Origin: Aromatoleum tolulyticum
GTDB lineage: Bacteria > Pseudomonadota > Gammaproteobacteria > Burkholderiales > Rhodocyclaceae
Direction of reading: 5' to 3'
Assembly: GCF_900156155.1 (NCBI RefSeq)
Contig: NZ_FTMD01000017.1
Location: forward strand, 1 to 64,000
DNA length: 64,000 bases
Part shown: positions 18,059-26,021 of the stretch, piece after piece
Numbering within the stretch: position 1 is the stretch's first letter
Layout: each line of letters starts with the position of its first letter
Translations under genes and position numbers: made by a program
Notes under the pieces: generated by a model
Told to the model about the DNA's origin: nothing
Seen by the model: the letters and a program-made list of their open reading frames with translations, nothing else
The model's database searches: none

Positions 18059-19147
18059 TCAGGCCGGATCGACGAAGCCCGTGATCTCGAGGCCGAAGCC
18101 GGCCATGCTCGGAATCTTGCGCGGGCTGGAGAGCAGCCGCATCTTGCCGACCTTGAGATCGCGCAGGATCTGGGCGCCGACGCCGAACAGGCGCGCGTCC
18201 CATTTCGGCGGCTGGTAGCCGTTGCCGGTCAGGCTCGCGAGCAGCTCGCTGCCCGATTGCGGGCGGTACAGCAGTACGATCACGCCCTGCTCGGCCTGCG
18301 CGAGGCGGGCGAGCGACTGGTTGACCGGGAAGGTGTGGCGGGCGCTTTCGGCGTCGAGGAAGTCGACGACCGAGATCGGCTCATGCACGCGCACGAGGGT
18401 CTCGCGCTCGGGGCGGATGTCGCCCTTGGACATCGCGAAATGCACCTCGCCGGTGGTCTTGTCCTCGAACGCGAACAGGCGGAAGCGGCCGTGCGGGGTG
18501 TCGACGTCCTTCTCGGCGACACGCTTGATCAGGTGCTCGTTCGACGAGCGGTACTGGATCAGGTCGCGGATCGCGCCGATCTTGAGGCCGTGCTCCTTGG
18601 CGAACTCGACGAGATCGGGCAGGCGCGCCATGGTGCCGTCGTCCTTGAGGATCTCGCAGATCACCGCGGCGGGTTCGAGCCCGGCCAGCGCGGCGAGGTC
18701 GCAGCCGGCTTCGGTGTGGCCGGCGCGGATCAGCACGCCGCCGTTCTGCGCCATCAGCGGGAAGATGTGACCGGGCTGGACGATGTCGGAAGGCTTGGCG
18801 TTGCGCGCGACGGCGGCCTCGACGGTGCGCGAGCGGTCGTGCGCCGAGATGCCGGTGGTGACGCCCTCGGCGGCCTCGATCGAGGTCGTGAACGCGGTGC
18901 CGTGCGGCGAGCGGTTGTCGCGCACCATCAGCTGCAGGTCGAGCTGCTTGCAGCGCGCTTCGGTCAGCGTCAGGCAGATCAGGCCGCGGCCGTACCTGGC
19001 CATGAAGTTGATCGCTTCGGGCGTGACGTGTTCGGCGGCGAGCACGAGGTCGCCCTCGTTTTCGCGGTCTTCCTCGTCGACCAGCACGACCATGCGGCCG
19101 GCGCGGATTTCCTCGACGATTTCGGTGATGGGGGACAGTGCGGTCAT
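18059..19147 (-). CDS. ribB: 3,4-dihydroxy-2-butanone 4-phosphate synthase fused to a degenerate GTP cyclohydrolase II domain (RibBX type)
   Basis: A 362-residue two-domain protein. The N-terminal 205 residues form a complete RibB domain: [20 protein letters not shown] (metal-binding acids), [14 protein letters not shown] and [16 protein letters not shown]. The C-terminal domain is homologous to RibA but has no cysteine at all, so the Zn-binding C-x10-C-x-C of a working GTP cyclohydrolase II is absent; its [13 protein letters not shown] segment stands where that motif should start. This matches the RibBX variant described in proteobacteria, which makes only the butanone phosphate. A separate ribA must exist elsewhere in the genome. 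Its start overlaps the ribE stop by four bases. Confidence 0.92.
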   Translation of the reverse strand: MTALSPITEIVEEIRAGRMVVLVDEEDRENEGDLVLAAEHVTPEAINFMARYGRGLICLTLTEARCKQLDLQLMVRDNRSPHGTAFTTSIEAAEGVTTGISAHDRSRTVEAAVARNAKPSDIVQPGHIFPLMAQNGGVLIRAGHTEAGCDLAALAGLEPAAVICEILKDDGTMARLPDLVEFAKEHGLKIGAIRDLIQYRSSNEHLIKRVAEKDVDTPHGRFRLFAFEDKTTGEVHFAMSKGDIRPERETLVRVHEPISVVDFLDAESARHTFPVNQSLARLAQAEQGVIVLLYRPQSGSELLASLTGNGYQPPKWDARLFGVGAQILRDLKVGKMRLLSSPRKIPSMAGFGLEITGFVDPA

Positions 19148-19749
19148 TGTGCGGATTCCTCGCGCCACGCGAGCAGGCGTTCGCAGTAGCGGGCGATCAG
19201 GTCGATCTCGAGGTTCACGCGGCTGCCCGCCTCGAGGTGCTTGAGATTGGTCACCGCCACGGTGTGCGGGATCAGGTTGATCGAAAATTCGGTGCCTTCG
19301 ACGCGATTCACGGTGAGGCTCACGCCATTCACGGTGATCGAGCCCTTGCGCGCGATGTAGCCGGCCAGCGCGGCCGGGGCGCGGATCACGAGGTCGTGGC
19401 TCTCGCCCACCGGGATGAAGCGCACGACTTCGCCGACGCCGTCGACGTGGCCGGTGACGAGGTGGCCGCCGAGACGGTCCGCGAGGCGCAGCGCCTTCTC
19501 GAGATTGACCTCGTTGCCGGTTTCATCGAGGCCCGCCGTGCAGTTCAGGGTCTCGCGCGACACGTCGAACTGTACGCGCGGCGCGTCCACTGCGATGACG
19601 GTGAGGCAGACACCGCTGTTGGCGATGCTGTCGCCGAGCTGCACGTCGGAGAGGTCGAGGTCGGCCACGTTGACCGTCAGGCGGACGCCGTCCTGCAGCG
19701 GGTCGATGCGTTCGATTCGGCCGCAGGCGGCCACGATTCCGGAGAACAT
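19144..19749 (-). CDS. ribE: Riboflavin synthase, alpha subunit
   Basis: A 201-residue protein made of two similar beta-barrel halves, the usual size of riboflavin synthase. It begins [15 protein letters not shown], contains [13 protein letters not shown] in the first barrel and [11 protein letters not shown] then [14 protein letters not shown] in the second. It dismutates two lumazine molecules to riboflavin. It is the first gene of the minus-strand riboflavin cluster. The upstream 100 bases lack a recognisable FMN riboswitch. Confidence 0.94.
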   Translation of the reverse strand: MFSGIVAACGRIERIDPLQDGVRLTVNVADLDLSDVQLGDSIANSGVCLTVIAVDAPRVQFDVSRETLNCTAGLDETGNEVNLEKALRLADRLGGHLVTGHVDGVGEVVRFIPVGESHDLVIRAPAALAGYIARKGSITVNGVSLTVNRVEGTEFSINLIPHTVAVTNLKHLEAGSRVNLEIDLIARYCERLLAWREESAQ

Positions 19750-19848
19750 TTGGGGTGGGAGGGCGGATTAGGGAACAGTGATTGTAGGCGAAACGTGGCG
19801 GAAAACGGTGATTCGCGGCGTGTTCGTCAGGGCGATCGCACGAATTTC

Positions 19849-19952
19849 CGTAGGGCGGATGAGCCGAAGGCCGAGTTTGCCAACTGCGCCGCCGCATGGC
19901 CGTCGATCAACGCTGCCATGCGGCGGAAGGCGCTGCGCTTTTCCGCCCTACG
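19849..19952. repeat. Nested palindromic intergenic element
   Basis: The 104-base segment is bounded by CGTAGGGCGGA (19849-19859) and its exact inverse TCCGCCCTACG (19942-19952). Inside sits a second perfect inverted repeat, CCGCCGCATGGC (19889-19900) against GCCATGCGGCGG (19915-19926). Repeats with a GTAGGGCGGAT end are common between genes of many proteobacteria. It lies between the ribE start and the dsbD stop, both on the minus strand, and could form a long cruciform or RNA hairpin at the end of the dsbD message. No coding capacity is seen. Confidence 0.75.
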
Positions 19953-19966
19953 CATGCGGATGCCGA

Positions 19967-21799
19967 TCAGCGCAGCGCGCGGTCGAGGACTTCGCCGAAG
20001 TCCGCCGCCGGCATGAAGCCGACGACGCGCAGGCCGTCACGTTCCTTGCCGGCACGGTCGAAGAAGATCGTGCCCGGCGGTCCGAACAGGTTGAAGCGCT
20101 TGAGCAGCGCCTTGTCGTCGTCGTTGTTGGCGGTGACGTCGGCCTTCAGCAGCAGCATGCGGCCCATGCGTGCGGCGACGTTCGGGTCGGTGAAGGTGAA
20201 GCGCTCCATCTCCTTGCACGACACGCACCAGTCGGCATAGAAGTCGAGCATCACCGGGCGGTCGGCCGAGGCGAGGCGCGCGTCGAGCTCGGCGAGCGAG
20301 GCGACCTTCTCGAAGCGCGGCAGCTCGGCCGCGTTGGCGGTCGAGGCCTGCGCGCGCAGCACCGCGAGCGGCTGCAGCGGGTCGCGCGAGCCGGCGAGGG
20401 CGCCGATCAGCATCGCCGAGCCGCCGATCAGCAGCACGACGCCGACGCCCTTCCAGAAGCGCTGCCAGCCTTTCGCGTGCGGCGGCAGCGGGTCGAGCGC
20501 GTGCAGGAAGATGCCGGAGAACACCAGCAGCGCGGCCCACGCGAGCATGGGCAGCAGCGGCGGTACGACCGGGGTGAGCAGCCACACGGCGACGGCCAGC
20601 AGCATCACGCCGAAGGCCTTCTTGACCCCTTCCATCCACGCGCCGGCCCTGGGCAGCACCGAGCGGGCGGCAACGCCGACGATGAGCAGCGGGGCGCCCA
20701 TGCCGAGCGCCATCGCGAACAGTGCTGCGCCGCCGAGCACGGCGTTGCCGGTCTGCGCGATGTAGAGCAGCGCGCCGGCGAGCGGGGCGGCGACGCAGGG
20801 GCCGACGATCAGCGCCGAGAGCACGCCCATCACGACGACCCCGCCGAGGCTGCCGCCCTGCTGGTGGCTGGCGGTGGAGGAGAGGCGGCTCTGCAGCGCC
20901 GACGGCAGCTGCAGCTCGTAGAAGCCGAACATCGACAGCGACAGCAGCACGAACACCAGCGCGAAGGTGCCCAGCACCCAGGCGTTCTGCAGCGCGGCGG
21001 CCAGCATCGTGCCGGACAGGCCCGCGGCGACGCCGGCCGCGGCGTAGGTGACGGCCATGCCCAGCACGTACACCAGCGACAGCACGAAGGCGCGCCCGCG
21101 CGAGATCTCGTGGCCGTGGCCGACGATGATGCCCGACAGGATGGGGATCATCGGGAACATGCAGGGGGTAAAGGCGAGCAGCAGGCCGAAGCCGAAGAAG
21201 CTCAGCAGCACCAGCGGGCCGCTGGCGTCGCGCAGCAGGCCGGCGATGCGTCCGCTCTCGTCGCCCGACACGCCGCTGCCGGCGGCTGCCGCGGCCGTCT
21301 GCACGGGCTTGTCGTCGCGCCCGAGCAGGCCGTCGAGGAAGTTGCCGCCGGTCTTGACCGGCTTGGCGAGCAGGTCGATGTCGGCGGTCTGTTCGTTGGG
21401 CGGGTAGCAGATGCCGCCGTCCCAGCAGCCCTGCACGCTGCCGAGCAGGCGGAATTTGGTCGTGCCTGCCGGCGCGTTGACGGGCAGCAGGACCTTCACT
21501 TCCTTGCGATAGGTTTCGACCTCGCCGAAGAAGTCATCCTTCTTGACCTTGCCCGGCGGGCGCTGCGGCGTGCCGAAGGTGACGGAGTCGGGATCGGCGC
21601 GGAAGCGGAATTTGTCGGCGTAGAGGTAGTAGTCGCCCGCGATCTTCACGGTGACTTCGACCGTCTGCGGGTCGAGCGCCTGCGCGGAGAGCACGAAGGC
21701 TTCTTCGGGACGCATCGGCGAACCGGCGGCGGCGTGGGCGGGGACTGACAGCGCGAACAGGCTGGCGAGGAGGGCGATCAGGGACAGGAGGCGGTGCAT
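19967..21799 (-). CDS. dsbD: Thiol:disulfide interchange protein DsbD
   Basis: A 610-residue protein with the three DsbD parts. After a signal peptide (residues 1-24, ending AHA) the periplasmic alpha domain carries the redox pair in QGCWDGGICYPP. The central membrane domain has about eight segments with the two conserved cysteines in FTPCMFPMIP and VGPCVAAPLAG. The C-terminal thioredoxin-like domain has WCVSCKE near residue 525. It carries electrons from cytoplasmic thioredoxin to periplasmic DsbC, CcmG and others. The start MHRLLSL gives the normal length; no good ribosome binding site is seen. cutA lies 104 bases upstream in the same direction, an arrangement common in proteobacteria. Confidence 0.95.
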   Translation of the reverse strand: MHRLLSLIALLASLFALSVPAHAAAGSPMRPEEAFVLSAQALDPQTVEVTVKIAGDYYLYADKFRFRADPDSVTFGTPQRPPGKVKKDDFFGEVETYRKEVKVLLPVNAPAGTTKFRLLGSVQGCWDGGICYPPNEQTADIDLLAKPVKTGGNFLDGLLGRDDKPVQTAAAAAGSGVSGDESGRIAGLLRDASGPLVLLSFFGFGLLLAFTPCMFPMIPILSGIIVGHGHEISRGRAFVLSLVYVLGMAVTYAAAGVAAGLSGTMLAAALQNAWVLGTFALVFVLLSLSMFGFYELQLPSALQSRLSSTASHQQGGSLGGVVVMGVLSALIVGPCVAAPLAGALLYIAQTGNAVLGGAALFAMALGMGAPLLIVGVAARSVLPRAGAWMEGVKKAFGVMLLAVAVWLLTPVVPPLLPMLAWAALLVFSGIFLHALDPLPPHAKGWQRFWKGVGVVLLIGGSAMLIGALAGSRDPLQPLAVLRAQASTANAAELPRFEKVASLAELDARLASADRPVMLDFYADWCVSCKEMERFTFTDPNVAARMGRMLLLKADVTANNDDDKALLKRFNLFGPPGTIFFDRAGKERDGLRVVGFMPAADFGEVLDRALR

Positions 21800-21903
21800 G
21801 GGGGCGGTCGGCGTTGCGCGGTGGCGCGATTGTAGGGCGCGATTGTAAGGCGTATGCGGCGGCTGGCCTTCGACATGGATCAAGACATGTGTCGTGCACC
21901 TGT

Positions 21904-22260
21904 TCAGGAAGCGCTCGGGGCTGCGTCTGCGTCGTCGGGTAGTGGTGCGGTCTCGGCGGCGACCCAGTCGAGGTAACCGGACAGGCCCCGCATGACAGGG
22001 ACCGCGACGATTTCGGGAAGTTCGTAGGGATGGTTGTCGCGGATCGCCGCCTCGAGTTCCGCGTAGCGCACGGGCGTGGTCTTGATCAGGAGCGGGACTT
22101 CGGCCGCGGTCTCGATCCGGTCCTGCCAGCGATAGACCGAGCGGCAGGGGGCGAGGATGTTCACGCACGCCGCCAGGTGGCGTTCGACCAGCAGGGCGGC
22201 GAGCGCCTCGGCGCTGGCGGCGTCGGGGCAGTTGGTGAGGACGACGAGCACTTCCGGCAT
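21904..22260 (-). CDS. cutA: Divalent-cation tolerance protein CutA
   Basis: A 118-residue CutA1 protein. Family features are VLVVLTNCPDAASAEALAALLVE near the start, ACVNILAPCRSVYRWQ and the C-terminal HPYELPEIVAVPV. CutA forms a compact PII-like trimer; its link to copper tolerance is historical and the biochemical function stays open. The start MPEVLV was chosen because GGAG stands 6 bases upstream; a second ATG five codons earlier is poorer. It probably shares a transcript with dsbD. Confidence 0.93.
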   Translation of the reverse strand: MPEVLVVLTNCPDAASAEALAALLVERHLAACVNILAPCRSVYRWQDRIETAAEVPLLIKTTPVRYAELEAAIRDNHPYELPEIVAVPVMRGLSGYLDWVAAETAPLPDDADAAPSAS

Positions 22261-22385
22261 GGCGGGCTCCTGCATTCGGGCACGCGCCGGATTGTCCCAG
22301 ACTCCGGCGTCGCGCGCATGCGCCGGCGGGTTCTGCCCGCGGCCGCGGCGCGCTATCCTGAGACTTCCGCCGGAGTTCCGCCGTA

Positions 22386-22946
22386 ATGACCACCAGCCCC
22401 GATCCCGCCGCGCTCGCCCGCTGGCCCGACGTTCCCGCCTGCTACGACTGGCTGTCGCTCGACCGTCGCGGCATCTGGCGGCTGCGGGGCGAGGCGGTCG
22501 TGCATGCGGGGCTGGCGGGTTTTCTGAACGCCGCCTACGGCCGCGACGAAGCGGGCAACTGGCTCGTGCATAACGGACCGCAGCGGGTGTATGTGGCGCT
22601 CGAATACGCCCCCTGGGTGCTGCACCTGCATCCCGACGGCAGGCTCACGACGCACACCGGAGCCGGGGTCGCGGCCGTCGCGGCGGCGTACCTCGACGAG
22701 GACGGCAGCGTGCTGCTGGACACGGACCTCGGCGCCGGTCTGCTCGACGACCGCGACCTCGCGGCTTTCCTCGCGCAATGCCGCTGCACCGACGGCAGCG
22801 TGGCCGACGACGAGGCGCTGCTCGCGGTGATGGCGGGCGGTTCGGGAGGGGCGTCGCAGGTGAGGTGGCGGGATCTGCCGCTGCAGGCCGTCGCGCGCGC
22901 GGCAGTGCCGGCGCGTTTCGGCTTCCGGGCGCGTCCGGCGCCCTGA
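22386..22946 (+). CDS. Conserved hypothetical protein, DUF-type
   Basis: A 186-residue soluble protein without signal peptide or membrane segment. It contains a compact region with WLSLDRRGIWRL, GDEAGNW-like turns and WVLHLHPDGRLTTHTG, suggesting a beta-rich domain. I recall similar uncharacterised proteins in betaproteobacteria but cannot give a name or function. It is 14 bases upstream of the Mut7-C gene in the same direction, so the two probably form an operon. It is divergent from cutA with 125 bases between. Confidence 0.65.
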   Translation: MTTSPDPAALARWPDVPACYDWLSLDRRGIWRLRGEAVVHAGLAGFLNAAYGRDEAGNWLVHNGPQRVYVALEYAPWVLHLHPDGRLTTHTGAGVAAVAAAYLDEDGSVLLDTDLGAGLLDDRDLAAFLAQCRCTDGSVADDEALLAVMAGGSGGASQVRWRDLPLQAVARAAVPARFGFRARPAP

Positions 22947-22960
22947 TCGGGAGGGCGGCG

Positions 22961-23704
22961 ATGGTGTCGGCGAGTTTCCGCTTCTACGAGGAACTCAACG
23001 ATTTCCTCGCCCCGGCGCGCCGCTATCGCGACATCACGGTGCCGTGCGCGCGCGCCGCGACGGTCAAGCACATGATCGAGGCGCTCGGGGTGCCGCACAC
23101 CGAGGTCGAGCTGGTGCTGGTCAATGGCGAGTCGGTGGGCTTCGACCGGCAGCTCCGTGACGGCGACCGCGTGTCGGTGTATCCGCGTTTCGAGACCTTC
23201 GACGTCACGCCGCTGCTGCGCGTGCGCGAGCATCCGCTGCGCACGACGCGCTTCGTCGCCGACGCCCACCTCGGCGGCCTTGCGCGCCTGCTGCGCATGA
23301 CGGGTTTCGACACGCTCTACGACAACAACTTCGCCGACGAGGACATCGAGGCGATCGCCGCCCACGACGGGCGCATCGTGCTGACGCGCGACCGCGAGCT
23401 GCTCAAGCGCCGCACGATCACGCACGGCTGCTACGTGCACGCGCTGAAGCCGGAACTGCAGTTCGCCGAGATCCTCGCGCGCCTGGATCTCGCCCGCAGC
23501 GCGCGGCCCTTCACGCTGTGCCTGGCGTGCAACGCCCCGCTGCATGCCGTCGACAAGGCCAGCATCGAACACCTGCTGCCGGAGGGCGTGCGCGAGCGCC
23601 ACACGCGCTTCAGCACCTGCGACGTGTGCCGGCGGGTGTTCTGGGAAGGGTCGCACTGGGTGAAGATGCGGGCGCTGATCGGACGCCTGCTGCCGCGCGA
23701 CTGA
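22961..23704 (+). CDS. Mut7-C RNase domain protein with N-terminal ubiquitin-like domain
   Basis: A 247-residue protein. Residues 1-85 resemble the beta-grasp (MoaD/ThiS-like) domain named Mut7-C ubiquitin: RFYEELNDFL, TVKHMIEALGVP and LRDGDRVSVYPRF. Residues 92-245 form the Mut7-C domain, a PIN-fold relative, with FVADAHLGGLARLLRMTGFD, DTLYDN and the acidic motif VLTRDRELL. A C-terminal zinc ribbon has CLAC and CDVC pairs. The fold suggests a ribonuclease, but activity and targets of the bacterial family are not established. GGGAGG precedes the start. Confidence 0.82.
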   Translation: MVSASFRFYEELNDFLAPARRYRDITVPCARAATVKHMIEALGVPHTEVELVLVNGESVGFDRQLRDGDRVSVYPRFETFDVTPLLRVREHPLRTTRFVADAHLGGLARLLRMTGFDTLYDNNFADEDIEAIAAHDGRIVLTRDRELLKRRTITHGCYVHALKPELQFAEILARLDLARSARPFTLCLACNAPLHAVDKASIEHLLPEGVRERHTRFSTCDVCRRVFWEGSHWVKMRALIGRLLPRD

Positions 23705-23723
23705 GGCGCGCGCTGCCGCGGCG

Positions 23724-24101
23724 TCAGGGGGGCGCGGCGAGGATGGATTCGACCGTCTCGATCAGTTGCAGCGGGCTGAAGGGCTTGGTCAGGTAGGCAT
23801 TGGCGCCCGCGAGCTTGCCGAGTTCGAGGTCCTGCAGCTGGCTGCGCGAGGTGAGGAATACGATGGGCGTCGCCGCGATCCCGGGTTGCGCGCGCACGCG
23901 CTCGCACACCTGATAGCCGTCCAGTTCGCCCGGCATCATCACGTCGAGCAGCACGAGGTCGGGGCGCAGCGCCTCGATCATGCGCAGGCCCTGGGCGCCG
24001 TTGTCGGCCTCGTGGACCTCGTGCCCGCCGTAGTCCAGCGTCAGGCTGACGAGCTTGCGCAGGTCGGGCTGGTCTTCAACGACGAGGATGATCTTGTTCA
24101 T
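23724..24101 (-). CDS. Single-domain response regulator (CheY-like)
   Basis: A 125-residue receiver domain: acidic VVEDQPDL at the start, phospho-acceptor Asp53 in LVLLDVMMPG, Thr in VFLTSRS and Lys in AYLTKPFSP. No output domain. Its start lies 26 bases inside the end of the PAS/ATPase gene upstream on the same strand, so the two are probably translated from one message and act together. It begins the large signalling island that continues to 38 kb. Confidence 0.9.
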   Translation of the reverse strand: MNKIILVVEDQPDLRKLVSLTLDYGGHEVHEADNGAQGLRMIEALRPDLVLLDVMMPGELDGYQVCERVRAQPGIAATPIVFLTSRSQLQDLELGKLAGANAYLTKPFSPLQLIETVESILAAPP

Positions 24102-25221
24102 CGCGTTTTCCCATCGCGCCCGCGCGCACGAGCTGCACGAGATCCCGGGCATAGCGTTCGAGCTGGGCCTTCAGCGCGCTGTCGTCCTGCGTGCGCGGGC
24201 CGCCGGTCGGGACCTCGACCGAGATGCCGATCAGGCCGGAGAGGTCCTGCTGCATCGCGATCGTCCCGCCGTGCGCCTCGATCACGCGCCGCACGATCTC
24301 CAGGCCCAGTTCGCGGTCTTCGTCCGGGTCGAGCAGCGTCGAGGCGCCAAGGCGCGCCGGGCGGTAGGCGCGCGGGCGCGAGAACGGGCTGCCCGCCTGG
24401 TTGGGGCGCAGCGCGAGCACGATCACTCCGCCGCGCTGACGCAGGCTCACCGCGATGTCGGTCGCGTGCGGACAGGATTCGATCGCGTGGCCGAAAAGCT
24501 CGATGAGGCCGCGCTCGAGCCACTTCTCGCTGCCATACACGGGGGTCAGTTCGCCCGGCGCCGCGCTCAACGCGATGCGGCAGCGCGCCGCGCCGGTGCG
24601 CTTGCCGATATGCTGCATCGCCCGCTGTGCCACGCGTGCGAGATCGACCCGATCCTGTGCCGCGAGCGGGCCGGCGAGGCTCAGTTCGAGCACGGCTCCG
24701 GCGCGCTCGATGCGTTCCCGCAGTTCGGCGGCGCGCGCGAGCGCCTGGCGCCGGTCGCGGTCGAGCCGATCCGCATCCGGGTCGGTCCGCGCAAGCTCCG
24801 CGGCGACGCGATCGAGCGCGGCGCCGAGTTCGCCCAGTGCCGAGGCAGGCTCGCCCTGCAGCAACACCCTGAGGGTCCCCAGCGCGCGGTCGAGCACCGT
24901 CTGTTCGTCACGGCGCCGCAGCAGGATCACGTATTCGTCGGCGCCCATGCTCGGCAGCAGCGTCGCGCGCACCAGCGGCGGCGCGCTCGCCACTGCGCCG
25001 GAGCCCGGTTGCAGCGCGTCGACGTCGAGGTCGGCAGGCAGCGGGCCTTCGACGGCACGCTCGACCTCCGCACGGATCGGAGCGGGCAGCGAGTCATTAC
25101 CCGCGTGTACGCCCACCGCTTCGACCGCCGCCCGGTTGGCGAAACGCACCTGGCCGCTGCGCGCGAACACGATCAGGCCGTCGCTCAGGCTGTTGAATAT
25201 CTGTTGCGCGGGTGAGTACAT
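24076..25221 (-). CDS. PAS-domain protein with degenerate histidine-kinase ATPase domain
   Basis: A cytoplasmic protein of 381 residues. The N-terminus (about 5-40) is PAS-like (IFNSLSDGLIVFARSGQVRF then ANRAAVEAVG). A helical, Arg-rich middle (about 150-225) stands where a dimerisation/phosphotransfer domain should be but shows no H-box with a HE pair. The C-terminus (about 250-350) resembles HATPase_c: the N-box is LIELFGHAIESC, with His in place of the metal-binding Asn, and the later GLEIVRRVIEAHGGTIAM corresponds to the G2 region. It may bind but not use ATP, or act as a regulator. ATG at 25221 was chosen; a GTG three codons upstream is possible. It overlaps the receiver gene by 26 bases. 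Confidence 0.7.
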   Translation of the reverse strand: MYSPAQQIFNSLSDGLIVFARSGQVRFANRAAVEAVGVHAGNDSLPAPIRAEVERAVEGPLPADLDVDALQPGSGAVASAPPLVRATLLPSMGADEYVILLRRRDEQTVLDRALGTLRVLLQGEPASALGELGAALDRVAAELARTDPDADRLDRDRRQALARAAELRERIERAGAVLELSLAGPLAAQDRVDLARVAQRAMQHIGKRTGAARCRIALSAAPGELTPVYGSEKWLERGLIELFGHAIESCPHATDIAVSLRQRGGVIVLALRPNQAGSPFSRPRAYRPARLGASTLLDPDEDRELGLEIVRRVIEAHGGTIAMQQDLSGLIGISVEVPTGGPRTQDDSALKAQLERYARDLVQLVRAGAMGKRDEQDHPRR

Positions 25222-25565
25222 CGTCGTCACCGTATTTTTCGTAAAGATACCACAGGTAAACGTTCCGGCGCCGCGCAGTGTCAGAGGTGCCTCGGGAAAA
25301 GGAGGTTCGTGGCGACCCGGCTCCTGTGATCATTAATTTTTATGATGAGGCTGAGGGAAAGCTGCAATCCGGCTCTTGCATAAAGAATTTGCCGGAAGGT
25401 AATAGTCCATGTTGCAAATATGGTAATGATTGGATAACTTTATGTAACGTTTGCCGACGTGACCTGTCTCCGCATTTGCGCCATGATTGGAATGGGCTGC
25501 AATTGACACAGTGTCCGAACGTGCCAGGATTCGTCCGCCTCGGGGACGTCAAGGAATCACTACCC
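25222..25565. promoter_or_regulatory. AT-rich divergent control region between PAS/ATPase and PAS-only genes
   Basis: 344 bases with clearly lower GC content than the flanks, lowest at about 25325-25450. This presumably contains the promoters of both divergent genes. Near the left gene TACC-ACA-GGTA is seen at 25249-25259. An AAAAGGAGG stands at 25297-25305 but is followed only by a six-codon frame. The PAS-only frame stays open upstream to a GTG at 25278, which would add 96 Cys-rich residues (four Cys between residues about 33 and 60); I cannot exclude that this extension is real. Confidence 0.45.
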
Positions 25566-26021
25566 ATGCACCTAGCCGACCTTCCATACACGATCGACGC
25601 TCTCGTGCGTTACGGCGATTTCCTCTCCGGGCTGGAGGTGGGGATCCTGTCGCATACGCTCGATGGTGAGATCGAATACGCCAACGACACGGCGCGCAGC
25701 CTCCTCGGATTTCACGGCCTTGCCGGTCTCGGGCTGGACAACACCTGGGCCTTGCTCGATGCGGACGGCGGTCACCTGGCCCTGTCGGAACTGCCGGCGG
25801 TAAAGGCGCTGTGCCTGGGCAGTGCGGTCAGGGGGGGCGTTGTCGGCTGCCTTCTTGGCGGCGAATTGCATCTGCTGCGCATGGACGCGCTGCCGGTGTC
25901 AGGCCGGGACGGACGCATCGCCCGGGTCGTGACCGCCTTCCGTGACGTCACGCCGCCCGCTGTCCTGCAGGACATGCCCGCCGCCGGGGAGGGCGCCGCG
26001 AATCAAGTCATTCGGAGCTGA
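25566..26021 (+). CDS. Small PAS-domain protein
   Basis: A 151-residue protein consisting mainly of one PAS-type sensor domain: GILSHTLDGEIEYANDTARS near residues 22-41, then DADGGHLALSELPAV and a C-terminal strand set with VVTAFRDVTPP, which is the typical PAS end. No output or kinase domain. AAGGAA is found about ten bases upstream of the ATG. The frame continues upstream to 25278, giving an alternative 247-residue form. Its end overlaps the stop region of the convergent hybrid kinase by 19 bases. It may act as a regulator or decoy sensor for the neighbouring kinases. Confidence 0.7.
   Translation: MHLADLPYTIDALVRYGDFLSGLEVGILSHTLDGEIEYANDTARSLLGFHGLAGLGLDNTWALLDADGGHLALSELPAVKALCLGSAVRGGVVGCLLGGELHLLRMDALPVSGRDGRIARVVTAFRDVTPPAVLQDMPAAGEGAANQVIRS

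Noticed and set aside
19750-19966. FMN riboswitch ahead of the riboflavin cluster
   Set aside because: The sequence upstream of ribE is occupied by a palindromic repeat; I cannot find the conserved RFN-element blocks.
21800-22393. N-terminal extension of DsbD through an open frame of almost 200 codons
   Set aside because: The frame runs through the cutA gene; DsbD has a proper signal peptide at MHRLLSL and normal length from there.
25309-25329. Six-codon leader peptide behind AAAAGGAGG
   Set aside because: The distance between the purine run and the GTG is only about three bases and there is no amino-acid bias pointing to attenuation; probably chance.
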